Below are positions 17,877 to 25,590 of a DNA stretch of 54,203 nt, piece by piece; position 1 is the stretch's first letter, and each line of letters opens with the position of its first letter. The stretch is from Priestia aryabhattai B8W22 (lineage in GTDB: Bacteria > Bacillota > Bacilli > Bacillales > Bacillaceae_H): the NCBI RefSeq assembly GCF_000956595.1, contig NZ_JYOO01000032.1, positions 1 through 54,203 of the forward strand. Direction: 5' to 3'. A program made the position numbers and the translations under genes. The notes under the pieces were generated by a model that saw nothing but the letters and a program-made list of their open reading frames with translations, was not told the DNA's origin and searched no databases.

Positions 17877-18675
17877 ACGCTTTGAGCAATTTTTCAGAAA
17901 TGCGAAGAGCTTCTTCTATGCCAAATTTACGCACTAAGCTGATGGCTTCCTTTATTTCTCGCTTTTTTAAATCATGAGTTGGATTTAAATTTAACAACAC
18001 TTGAATAACAACTAAATCTCGCATCGTAAACATCATATTCTTTTTCATATCTCGCTGAAATGTATACTGCTCTTTTAAAAGCCGGTCACTTATTGCTAAC
18101 ACTTTCAACTCCGGAAGATGCAGCTGCGCTCCTGCTTCTTGACAAGACCACAATTTTTTCACTCGATCTTCAGCATTCATATTTGCGACTCGTGCATATG
18201 TAATATCGCTGTTTTCTTGGCAGATCTCTATCTCTTTTAACGTTGGCTTTAGCACCGTTTTCCGCTTGGAGACTTTTTTCTTATCAACTCCTGTATCCCT
18301 AAGGACTCTGCCGTGAACGGTGTAAATGTCGTATTCATTTTTTCTTTTCACATCTTGTTTATTGTATTTTGGGAAATAACCATTTACAAGCATCGTTCTC
18401 AGCATATCTAATTCTTTTTTTAATCCATGAACTTCAATATATCCAACAGCATGAATTTCTTTGTGGAATTTTTTTGTGTTGCTAACACCTTTTCCTGCAA
18501 CGTGAGCTCTTACTCTTTCTGATAGAGAGCCCGTCGTGGTTCCGATATACAAAAGCCTGCCGGGTTTATCAAAGAAAAAATAAATGCCGGGAGCTGAAGG
18601 CAATTGTCCCATTTCTGCTGTACTTAGCAGCTTCTGCAGTACCTGCATGACTGCTAAATCGATTTTTGCTGTCAT
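17875..18675 (-). CDS. GIY-YIG nuclease family protein with a long C-terminal region
   Basis: A 266-aa protein. Residues 25-105 form a GIY-YIG domain (PGIYFFFDKPGRLLYIGTTT, then LSERVRAH, with a following Glu in EIHAVGYIEV and YNKQ). The remaining 160 residues, rich in Lys and helices, match no domain that I recognise. Single-domain homologues are under 100 aa, so the extension is notable. The start overlaps the stop of the ketopantoate reductase gene (TAATG), so translation is coupled although no shared function is obvious. Confidence 0.75.
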   Translation of the reverse strand: MTAKIDLAVMQVLQKLLSTAEMGQLPSAPGIYFFFDKPGRLLYIGTTTGSLSERVRAHVAGKGVSNTKKFHKEIHAVGYIEVHGLKKELDMLRTMLVNGYFPKYNKQDVKRKNEYDIYTVHGRVLRDTGVDKKKVSKRKTVLKPTLKEIEICQENSDITYARVANMNAEDRVKKLWSCQEAGAQLHLPELKVLAISDRLLKEQYTFQRDMKKNMMFTMRDLVVIQVLLNLNPTHDLKKREIKEAISLVRKFGIEEALRISEKLLKA

Positions 18676-19604
18676 TATTTCTGATAACCTTTTAACATTT
18701 CTTCATATACTTTTAGATGCGTATACACAGTTTGAAGAAGCGGTACGTGTATAGACGATTTTTCAGCTAATGTCAGCAAATATCCTTGAAGGTGGTCTCC
18801 TTCAATTTGAGAACTTTTTTCCATGTCACGCTGCATCGATGACTTCATGTCATACGTCATTTTATCCATCGTATTCATATGCTGTTCAATGATTCCTTCT
18901 GCTAATGGTGCATCGTAGGCCATCATAATATTTTCAACTTCTTTAAAAAGCTCTTGTACAAATTCACGCCCGCCTTTTGCCGCTAGCACTGGACCAACAG
19001 GTGCGCGCATAAGAGTGGTCATACCTGACATAACCGTAATAAATAAATACTTATGCCACATATCCTGTTCAATATATGAACTTTTTACAAACGAAGCTTT
19101 TGTACCACTGAACGCTTGCTCAATCAGTTGTAATCGTTCTGTTTCCTTCTGTTTAAATTCACCAAATACAAGTCTGTGCACAGGACTCGTCTGGACGACA
19201 TCTCCATCTTGGTTTAAAGTCGTTTCAATAAAGCACAGCCCTCCAATGACTTTCTCTTCCCCAAAAGCTTCCTGCAATGGAGCGACGTGAGCCATACCAT
19301 TTAACAAAGGTATTACAACTGTCTGATTCCCTACAAAAGGACGGACATCCTCAATTGCTTGTTTAAGATGATAAGCCTTCGTCGTGAACAAAATAACATC
19401 ATAAGGTCCTTTTACCTCAGATTTTGTAATAGCTTGTACAGGTGAAGTGAAGTCACCGTGTGCGCTTTTAATCACAAGTCCGTTTTGTTCCAGCTCTTTT
19501 TTTCTGCGTTCTCTGACAAGGAAAGTCACATCTTCCCCTTTTTCCACAAGTCTGCCTCCAAAGTAACCGCCAACGCCGCCTGCGCCTAAAACTAATATTC
19601 GCAT
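18675..19604 (-). CDS. panE: 2-dehydropantoate 2-reductase family protein
   Basis: A 309-aa ketopantoate reductase. NADPH binding motif LGAGGVGGYFGGRL (residues 5-18), then the conserved Lys in FTTKAYHLKQA and NGMAHVAPL. The C-terminal domain includes SSMQRDMEKSSQIEGDHLQG. It would reduce ketopantoate to pantoate in coenzyme A synthesis. Bacilli often carry several paralogues, so the physiological substrate is not certain. ATG with AAGGGGAGCAAAGG upstream. Coupled to the GIY-YIG gene. Confidence 0.83.
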   Translation of the reverse strand: MRILVLGAGGVGGYFGGRLVEKGEDVTFLVRERRKKELEQNGLVIKSAHGDFTSPVQAITKSEVKGPYDVILFTTKAYHLKQAIEDVRPFVGNQTVVIPLLNGMAHVAPLQEAFGEEKVIGGLCFIETTLNQDGDVVQTSPVHRLVFGEFKQKETERLQLIEQAFSGTKASFVKSSYIEQDMWHKYLFITVMSGMTTLMRAPVGPVLAAKGGREFVQELFKEVENIMMAYDAPLAEGIIEQHMNTMDKMTYDMKSSMQRDMEKSSQIEGDHLQGYLLTLAEKSSIHVPLLQTVYTHLKVYEEMLKGYQK

Positions 19605-19855
19605 AACCTTTGCTCCCCTTTTCTTTTTCTTTTATTGTAGCACAGCTAGTTTGAAATTTTATAATATTCTTATTTCATTGTATTTTGAGTTTTCTACAAA
19701 AGATAGCCATAGCGCTTTTAAAGTTGTTATAATGAATACAAAAAAGCATAAAAATTTACGTTTAGACTTTTATCCCCTCTTGGATATACTATTTACCAAT
19801 CCATAATCGGAAAAATTTCGATTTAGACAATGTTATTTACATAGGAGAGACTGAA

Positions 19856-20776
19856 ATGAAAACAGAAATCTACATTTTATCTGGATTTTTAGGCAGCGGA
19901 AAAACAACGTTACTTAAACAGCTGCTTCAGCAAGAAAAAGATCGCAATCGCAACATTGCTGTTGTGATGAATGAGCTTGGCCAAGTTTCGATTGACTCAA
20001 ATGAAGTAGAAAAAGACACGCCGTTAAAAGAATTGCTAAACGGCTGCGTGTGCTGTACTATTCAAGGTCAATTTGAAACGCAGCTTCATTCACTTCTACA
20101 GGAGAACACATTGGATGCTATCTATATAGAAACAACCGGAGTTGCACATCCCATTGAAGTATTAGATGCCTGTATGTCTCCTCTTTTTGCGCATCAAGTC
20201 ACGATTAAAAGTATTATCACCACACTTGATGCAACAAGGTGGAAAGAACGTGGGTCCTTAAGCATTCAACTTCAAAAACTTCTTCAAGAACAAGTAAAAC
20301 ATGGGGATGTAATTTTATTAAACAAAACGGACATGCTGTCTGAGTCAGAAAAGTCTTCCCTGCTTTTTGAGGTTCAATCCATTAACGCTCGTGCAATAAC
20401 ATTATTGACGACATTTTCCCGCGTGAAGCTTGACGTGATTCAAAAAGCTCAGCTGTCTCAAAAACAGCCGCATCATAAGGCTCATGTTGAAGATCACCTT
20501 CATTTAAAAACATTTGTATATGAGTTTACAAAAAAAGTGGATCTTGAATTATTTGAAAATTGGCTGCGCCAAATGCCAGATACCATTTATCGCATTAAAG
20601 GCTATATGCGCTTTACTCATTCGAATGATACGTATTCGTTTCAATATTCATACGGCATGCCTCTATATATGAAAGAAATGATGAAGCTGCCCACCACTCT
20701 TGTCTTTATAGGGGAAAACCTCGACCACGCTAAGATGAAACAAGAATTATTTAATCTTGAACAGCAATCTCATTAA
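19856..20776 (+). CDS. CobW/COG0523 family GTP-binding protein (putative metallochaperone)
   Basis: A 306-aa G3E GTPase. Walker A GFLGSGKTT (10-18), the metal-binding CxCC motif GCVCCT (64-67), ETTGVAHP (Walker B and switch) and NKTD for guanine specificity. The C-terminal domain begins near residue 218. The family delivers zinc, cobalt or iron to target enzymes. No clear Zur palindrome was seen upstream, so a zinc role is not supported here. It is not part of the cobalamin operon 2 kb away. GGAGAG site before ATG. Confidence 0.87.
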   Translation: MKTEIYILSGFLGSGKTTLLKQLLQQEKDRNRNIAVVMNELGQVSIDSNEVEKDTPLKELLNGCVCCTIQGQFETQLHSLLQENTLDAIYIETTGVAHPIEVLDACMSPLFAHQVTIKSIITTLDATRWKERGSLSIQLQKLLQEQVKHGDVILLNKTDMLSESEKSSLLFEVQSINARAITLLTTFSRVKLDVIQKAQLSQKQPHHKAHVEDHLHLKTFVYEFTKKVDLELFENWLRQMPDTIYRIKGYMRFTHSNDTYSFQYSYGMPLYMKEMMKLPTTLVFIGENLDHAKMKQELFNLEQQSH

Positions 20777-20806
20777 AAATCCCGCTCTAGGCGGGATTTT
20801 TTTATT
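20776..20806. terminator. Bidirectional terminator
   Basis: AAATCCCGC and GCGGGATTT with a 5-base loop and a T run, between the CobW gene and the convergent 52-aa gene. Confidence 0.9.
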
Positions 20807-20808
20807 AC

Positions 20809-20967
20809 TTATAAACAGGCATTTTGTACTCTGCGCAAAATTTCATATGCACGATTTCCGGCTAACTCTGTCAATTCTTCAAATTTTTCATCTCTTTTCA
20901 AATCAAGTTCAATAATTTCTTTTGCCAGCTCAATAATCTCTTCTTTTTTCAATTGTTGCACAGCCAT
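20809..20967 (-). CDS. Small helical protein of 52 aa
   Basis: A short frame starting MAVQQLKKEEIIELAKEI with a good ribosome site (GGGAAGGG, eight bases before ATG) and a proper terminator. The sequence is highly charged and amphipathic-helical, ending RAYEILRRVQNACL. Codon use and the ribosome site make it credible as a real gene. I do not recognise its family. A stem-loop structure (21041-21096) lies in its probable 5' leader. Confidence 0.65.
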   Translation of the reverse strand: MAVQQLKKEEIIELAKEIIELDLKRDEKFEELTELAGNRAYEILRRVQNACL

Positions 20968-21133
20968 GTAAAACGCCCTTCCCTTTTAGAATTTATGTAT
21001 ATTCTCACATTTATTTTCTATTCATCATTTTGAAAGCAAGTGATTAACCACAAGGCTTTATCCTGTATGGTCAACCACTTGGGATCGAGTTAATCATTAG
21101 TTTATAGGACTCTTTTCCCTATTTCATTATTTA

Positions 21134-21150
21134 TGTCACTTTTTCTCACA
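21134..21150. promoter_or_regulatory. TnrA/GlnR-type box 1 upstream of tnrA
   Basis: TGTCACTTTTTCTCACA fits the known TGTNANAWWWTNTNACA consensus at all defined positions but one (T for A at position 7). It lies about 50 bp upstream of the probable -10. Confidence 0.75.
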
Positions 21151-21177
21151 TAGTAATTCAAAAATATAACATATATA

Positions 21178-21194
21178 TGTTAGAATGTATTACA
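21178..21194. promoter_or_regulatory. TnrA/GlnR-type box 2 at the tnrA promoter
   Basis: TGTTAGAATGTATTACA matches the TnrA/GlnR consensus with one deviation in the W triplet. TATAAT at 21198-21203 follows directly, so binding here would overlap the promoter's -35 to -10 region. Confidence 0.7.
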
Positions 21195-21264
21195 TGTTAT
21201 AATTTTTTGTATTTTTTTCCTTTATAATAATAACATACTACTACGTACTCAGGGGTGAGAGAGA

Positions 21265-21591
21265 TTGTCTACGAATGAAGCGTCATATCGAGATAAAAAA
21301 GTCATGTCTATTGGGATTGTAAAAGAATTAACCGGTTTATCAGAAAGGCAAATTCGCTACTACGAGAAAAGAAGCCTGCTCTTTCCGGACCGAACCAATA
21401 CGGGTATCCGGAAATATTCGTTTTCAGACGTCGAACGATTAATGGATATTGCCGATCGCATAGAAGAAGGAGTTCAAACGAGTGAAATACGCACAGAACT
21501 GGCTAAAAAAGATGAAGCGAGAAAAATGAAAGAAGTAAAAAACCAAATGCTTCAAGGTCAGTTGAACGCTCATTTCAAGCGGAAGCTATAA
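21265..21591 (+). CDS. tnrA: Nitrogen-limitation regulator TnrA (MerR family)
   Basis: A 108-aa MerR-type dimer that activates or represses nitrogen genes and is inhibited by feedback-inhibited glutamine synthetase. The DNA-binding part is [20 protein letters not shown] and [17 protein letters not shown]. The C-terminal tail [14 protein letters not shown] is the glutamine-synthetase-binding segment and separates TnrA from GlnR. It is close in length and sequence to B. subtilis TnrA (110 aa). The start is TTG with AGGGGTGAGAG upstream. Two TnrA-type boxes upstream point to autoregulation and possibly GlnR control. Confidence 0.92.
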
Positions 21592-21601
21592 AGTATACAT
21601 A

Positions 21602-21630
21602 CGGTGACTTTCCCGTCTCCGTTTTTATTT
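21602..21630 (+). terminator. Terminator of tnrA
   Basis: CGGTGAC and GTCTCCG form a stem with one T-T mismatch around TTTCCC, followed by TTTTTATTT. Confidence 0.65.
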
Positions 21631-21641
21631 CTTTACGGTAG

Positions 21642-21679
21642 ACAAAAAAGCGCATATCTAAAGATATCCGCTTTTTTGT
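21642..21679. terminator. Terminator of rarD, possibly bidirectional
   Basis: ACAAAAAAGCG-ATATCT and AGATAT-CGCTTTTTTGT form a long stem with one C-C mismatch just past the rarD stop. Confidence 0.85.
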
Positions 21680-21682
21680 CCG

Positions 21683-22609
21683 TTAAGCTGAGCGCCCTTT
21701 AAAGAATTTCGGCTGATGAGAACTCATGAACTTAGTTTTAGATAAAATGAACATAACAGATCCGCCCCAAATGAACAAAAAGGCAATCATCTCCACGCTA
21801 GAAAACGGTTCATGATACACGAATACCCCTAATAAAAGCGTCATGGTAGGAGCAATGTACTGTAAAAAACCGACCATCGATAGCGGAATAAGCGGGGCCC
21901 CTTTAGCGAAATACAATAGTGGCATAGCTGTAGCAACACCGCCTCCAATTAAAAGAGCACTCAGATTAAGCGACTGAAGGGAAAAACTTGAAGATCCTTT
22001 CACTAAAAGAAAAATAAAATAAATAACTGCAATAGGTGCAACCATCATCGTTTCAATCGTTAATCCTACTTTTGCTTCTAATTGAATAGTCTTTTTTACA
22101 AGACCGTACAAACCAAAGCTAAACGCTAAGCTTAATGATACCCATGGGATATGCCCGTATGTAACTGTCATAACGATAACACCTATAGCAGCCAATCCAA
22201 CAGAAGCACTCTGCCAAAAATTAAGCTTCTCTTTTAAAACGACTATACCAAGCAAAATACTAACGAGCGGATTGATGTAGTAACCTAAACTTGTTTCAAT
22301 AATATGATTATGGTTAACCGCCCAAATGTAAACGAACCAGTTGATGCTGATCAGCACTGAAGCCACAAATAAAATGACCGCTTGTTTCGTATTACGAAAT
22401 AATAAAACAAGGGTCTTCTTTAAAGAACTCATTTGCTTTGTCACAAGCAAAAGTAAAAGCATAAAAACAAATGACCATATGACACGGTGAGCGAGTATTT
22501 CATTCGCATTCACCTCGCCAAGAAGCTTCCAGTAAAGCGGAAAAAGCCCCCACATAACGTAAGCGCTGGCCGTATAAACAATACCTGCTCGTTTAGAATC
22601 TTGATTCAT
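21683..22609 (-). CDS. rarD: EamA family transporter RarD
   Basis: A 308-aa drug/metabolite-type transporter with ten predicted membrane helices. The N-terminal segment YVMWGLFPLYWKLL and the following EILAHRVIWSFVFM are characteristic of RarD; HNHIIETSLGYYINPLVSIL is also conserved. The name comes from chloramphenicol-sensitivity work in other bacteria, and the transported substrate is unknown. ATG preceded by AAGAGGTTGAGAA. Single gene. Confidence 0.86.
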   Translation of the reverse strand: MNQDSKRAGIVYTASAYVMWGLFPLYWKLLGEVNANEILAHRVIWSFVFMLLLLLVTKQMSSLKKTLVLLFRNTKQAVILFVASVLISINWFVYIWAVNHNHIIETSLGYYINPLVSILLGIVVLKEKLNFWQSASVGLAAIGVIVMTVTYGHIPWVSLSLAFSFGLYGLVKKTIQLEAKVGLTIETMMVAPIAVIYFIFLLVKGSSSFSLQSLNLSALLIGGGVATAMPLLYFAKGAPLIPLSMVGFLQYIAPTMTLLLGVFVYHEPFSSVEMIAFLFIWGGSVMFILSKTKFMSSHQPKFFKGRSA

Positions 22610-22704
22610 TTCTCAACCTCTTTTCTTCATCTCTCTGTCTCTTATCATTATAGATGCATTTACCTCTTTTTTATAGCTTTATTTTGCCTATCGAAATAGT
22701 TCAT

Positions 22705-22740
22705 TAAAAAAACGATCGCTTTTAGCTCGACCGTTTTTTA
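22705..22740 (-). terminator. Terminator at the end of the cobalamin operon
   Basis: On the minus strand AACGGTCG and CGATCGTT (one G-U pair) enclose a short loop and end in a T run, five bases after the pduO stop. Confidence 0.75.
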
Positions 22741-22744
22741 TACC

Positions 22745-23314
22745 TTATTTTTTAGGCTGTTTAAATACTTTGGCACTGCGAATATACTCTACATCTTGTA
22801 CGTTTTCTCGCGCGTTAGCGATTCGAGCCGCAGCAAAGAAGTAATCGGATAAACGATTTAAATACTGAAGCACCGCCGCATTAATTTTATGCTCACGCTG
22901 CACGCCAACAACAAGCCGTTCTGCGCGGCGTGTAATCGTCCGGCAAATATGAAGCGTTGTCGCTGCAGGTGTGCCCCCTGGTAAAATAAAACGCTCAATG
23001 GCCGGCGCTTCTGACATATAGACATCAATGCGCTTTTCAAGTACTGATATCATATCGTTTGTTACTTTGTACGGATGATCATCTTTTGCAAATGCTAAAT
23101 CACTTCCACAGTCAAAAAGCTCATGTTGAATCGTAATTAGCTCTTCTTTTACATCTTTTAATGTGGTTTCATCCAGCTGATAAATCGCTTGACCTACAAA
23201 GCCATTTAGCTCATCAATCGTACCGTATGCTTCCACTCGAATATCATCTTTATTTACTCGTCCTCCAATTAAGCTTGTCTGCCCTTTGTCACCTGTTTTT
23301 GTGTAAATGTTCAT
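22745..23314 (-). CDS. pduO: PduO-type cob(I)alamin adenosyltransferase
   Basis: A 189-aa trimeric enzyme that transfers the adenosyl group of ATP to cob(I)alamin or cobinamide. ATP-site residues lie in YTKTGDKGQTSLIGG (4-18), with VEAYGTIDELNGFVG and the active-site helix CRTITRRAERLV. It closes the salvage operon, starting three bases before the stop of the CobU-like gene (ATGA-type overlap). ATG with GGAGG upstream. Together with CobD and CbiB it makes the operon capable of producing adenosylated intermediates. Confidence 0.92.
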   Translation of the reverse strand: MNIYTKTGDKGQTSLIGGRVNKDDIRVEAYGTIDELNGFVGQAIYQLDETTLKDVKEELITIQHELFDCGSDLAFAKDDHPYKVTNDMISVLEKRIDVYMSEAPAIERFILPGGTPAATTLHICRTITRRAERLVVGVQREHKINAAVLQYLNRLSDYFFAAARIANARENVQDVEYIRSAKVFKQPKK

Positions 23315-23736
23315 TGTATGTCCTCCTTCAATCGATTAGCAATTCCGTACCAAATGTGATCTACTTTCCGGGCATGTGTCGCTAAATGCTGATACGCATA
23401 CCCGCATTCATCTCTCCACTGCCGCTCTGTTGGATCTAAAGGAACAATCCCTTTGCCGACTTCAGTTCCAATCACTATTAACTGTTCCCATACACCGCTG
23501 TCTCTCCACTTCTGTATTAACTTTTTAACAACAAGGTGCGGAGCCTCCAGCTCGCTATGTACTAATTCCTTAACATAGTCCTCAAATCCTTCTAGCACAA
23601 TGTAACTTTCTTCGAATTCAAACGCTGGTAAAACAGGGTCTTCATACAAACAATGCCATTTTACCGACTCACCCGCATAATGCTGCTTCACCCATTTTCT
23701 TTTGCCGGTAAATGCACCGCCGAATACGAAATGCAT
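23311..23736 (-). CDS. CobU-like protein with degenerate P-loop
   Basis: A 141-aa protein resembling adenosylcobinamide kinase/guanylyltransferase. The C-terminal half keeps the CobU pattern (VIGTEVGKGIVPLDPTERQW, then YQHLATHARKVDHIWYGI). The N-terminal P-loop is altered (FGGAFTGKRKW) and the His that carries GMP in CobU is not evident. It is shorter than CobU (about 180 aa). The ATG chosen has GGGAG seven bases upstream and overlaps the cobC end by 49 bp. It may be a partner, a nucleotide-binding regulator or a degraded duplicate of the cobU gene 1.3 kb upstream. Confidence 0.7.
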   Translation of the reverse strand: MHFVFGGAFTGKRKWVKQHYAGESVKWHCLYEDPVLPAFEFEESYIVLEGFEDYVKELVHSELEAPHLVVKKLIQKWRDSGVWEQLIVIGTEVGKGIVPLDPTERQWRDECGYAYQHLATHARKVDHIWYGIANRLKEDIQ

Positions 23737-24302
23737 GCTCTTCTCTCCCTTGCCCGTTTGTATGTAGATGTTACTGAAAAGCCTTCTCCATAAGAAAAAG
23801 AAACATCCCAAAGCGACGCTGTTTGCTTAAAATGGGATGCAAGTAAACGCAGTGGTCCGCCGTGTGAAACAATAGCAATGTGATGCAATTGCTGACTGGC
23901 CGCCAAATCGACCGCTTCTTCCCACGCTTCCCAAACTCGGTTTGAAAAGCCTGAGAAGCTTTCACCATTCGGAGGCGTATGTTCTGTCCAATGATCAATC
24001 CAATTTCTATACGCCCGTATGTTTTTTAAATCTTCATACGTCTTCTCTTCCCAATCTCCAAAATGCAGCTCACGCCAATTCTCACTTTTAACCACCTGAG
24101 ATTTAGGAAAAACAATTGAACTTGTTTCTAGCGCCCTTTTTAAATCACTGGAAATAACGAGCTGAGGTTCTAGAAAAAGCTCTTTTAATTCATTTTTTCC
24201 GTCTATACTTAAAGGCGGATCACTCCACCCTATATATTTTTTCTGTTGATTTTCAAGCGTCATGCCGTGACGAATACATGTGATAACCAAAGAATTATCC
24301 AT
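23688..24302 (-). CDS. cobC: Histidine phosphatase, probable alpha-ribazole phosphatase CobC
   Basis: A 204-aa phosphoglycerate-mutase-fold phosphatase. Catalytic RHG motif in CIRHGMTLEN (phospho-His acceptor), SSDLKRALET, and SHGGPLRLLASH near the end. In a cobalamin operon it should dephosphorylate alpha-ribazole-5-phosphate or adenosylcobalamin phosphate. The last 30 residues are Arg-rich and extend over the start of the CobU-like gene. It overlaps cobS by 43 bp. Assignment is by fold and context. Confidence 0.82.
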   Translation of the reverse strand: MDNSLVITCIRHGMTLENQQKKYIGWSDPPLSIDGKNELKELFLEPQLVISSDLKRALETSSIVFPKSQVVKSENWRELHFGDWEEKTYEDLKNIRAYRNWIDHWTEHTPPNGESFSGFSNRVWEAWEEAVDLAASQQLHHIAIVSHGGPLRLLASHFKQTASLWDVSFSYGEGFSVTSTYKRARERRACISYSAVHLPAKENG

Positions 24303-25033
24303 AGAAACGTTTCTCCTCCTTCAATGGTTGCCCCTATAACATCTCCCGTTACGCCACCAAACTGCGAACGATAAAATCTTATCCAGAGCCATAAAAAACC
24401 GGCAAAGAAAAGGATAATGAATTTATTGTCTATAAAAACAGCGAAAATAGCAACTAAGAATAGGCTCATGATGATAAATCCATAAATAGACCGTTTGGTG
24501 ACTCCTTTTTGAAAATAAGCAGCAAGACCCGTATCTTTAGCAGGCTTATCTCTCATCAATAAAAAGGCTGCTCCGATTCTTGGAAGTGTAAAGACAATTA
24601 AGCATGCCCAAATTGATAAAGAAGAAAGAGACGCTAATTCATAGATCGCACTAAAACGCAGCAGCAGCAGAACCATAAGAGAAAGAATAGCAAAAGACCC
24701 AACGTGCGGGTCACTTAAAATCTGCAGTTTTTTTTCCTTTGACTGATGAGAAAAATACGCATCGCTTACGTCCATCCAGCCGTCTAAATGAAGGCCACCC
24801 GTTAAGACAAGCGGTAAAAGCAAAACTAAAATACTATCAACAATCGTAGTGATAGGTGAAGATTGAAGCAGCTGTAAAAAGCTATAGAACATCAAGCCTA
24901 GTAACATACCAATCCACGGCAGCACAAAAAGTGAGCGTGCCGTTCTTTTTTCAGTCCATTGAACGGTTTTAGCCAGTGGTAAGATCGTAAAAAACTGGAG
25001 AGAAATTCGCAGTATGGCTATCCATTCTTTCAT
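24260..25033 (-). CDS. cobS: Adenosylcobinamide-GDP ribazoletransferase CobS
   Basis: A 257-aa polytopic membrane enzyme that joins adenosylcobinamide-GDP to alpha-ribazole, forming the lower ligand. Typical motifs are LQFFTILPL, GGLHLDGWMDVSDAYF and RIGAAFLLM, with the C-terminal FGGVTGDVIGA. About six membrane helices. The start chosen overlaps the cobU stop as ATGA; an ATG four codons earlier with AAGG nearby cannot be ruled out. Confidence 0.91.
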   Translation of the reverse strand: MKEWIAILRISLQFFTILPLAKTVQWTEKRTARSLFVLPWIGMLLGLMFYSFLQLLQSSPITTIVDSILVLLLPLVLTGGLHLDGWMDVSDAYFSHQSKEKKLQILSDPHVGSFAILSLMVLLLLRFSAIYELASLSSLSIWACLIVFTLPRIGAAFLLMRDKPAKDTGLAAYFQKGVTKRSIYGFIIMSLFLVAIFAVFIDNKFIILFFAGFLWLWIRFYRSQFGGVTGDVIGATIEGGETFLWIILWLSHVFVTA

Positions 25034-25590
25034 ATATCTACACATTCCTTTCCTTTTTTAAAACGATAAATTCCTGCTTCTACACAAATAGCCACATCTG
25101 CTTTTTCTACAATATACTGATGTAATTTTCCTAACATCTTCATATAGCTATATGTAGGCTCCTGTAACACGCCCGCTTCAAACAGTTCATTAGAGACTAG
25201 CACAACCGTCTGAGACTGCGCAAACAGCTTATCGAGCGCTTCTCTCATATGAAGAAAAACCTCTTGTTTGCCTTCTTTTGTTTGCCACCTTTTTTCTGTT
25301 AAAAAAAGCTCATTGGCAAGCCAGTTCGTGACACAATCCAAAAGTATAGCATCATCACTTTGAAGATTTGGAAAAATTTGTTGTAAATCTATTGACTGTT
25401 CTATCGTTACCCAAGGCGTGTTCGCTGCTTGGCGTTCTTTTTGATGAAGCTGGATGCGTTTTTGCATTTCACTATCTGTTTGCCGGCTTGTGGCAATATA
25501 AACAGCGCGCTTTGTACAAAAAGTTTGAACCATGTTCTCCGCTGCACGTGATTTTCCGCTTCGAACGCCTCCGCTAATAAAGATGATCAT
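25030..25590 (-). CDS. cobU: Adenosylcobinamide kinase/guanylyltransferase CobU
   Basis: A 186-aa bifunctional enzyme. The kinase P-loop is intact (SGGVRSGKSRAAE), RIQLHQKER carries the probable GMP-acceptor His, and LLDCVTNWLANELF is conserved. The C-terminal motif usually reading NEVGxGIVP is instead VSNELFEAGVLQEPTYSY, so part of the nucleotide site is divergent. It is linked by ATGA overlaps to cobD and cobS. A second CobU-like protein in the same operon keeps the motif that this one lacks. Confidence 0.86.
   Translation of the reverse strand: MIIFISGGVRSGKSRAAENMVQTFCTKRAVYIATSRQTDSEMQKRIQLHQKERQAANTPWVTIEQSIDLQQIFPNLQSDDAILLDCVTNWLANELFLTEKRWQTKEGKQEVFLHMREALDKLFAQSQTVVLVSNELFEAGVLQEPTYSYMKMLGKLHQYIVEKADVAICVEAGIYRFKKGKECVDI

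Noticed and set aside
19640-19855. Possible Zur box before the CobW-family gene
   Set aside because: Only TCGGAAAAATTTCGA-like symmetry was seen; it does not fit the AAATCGTAATNATTACGATTT pattern.
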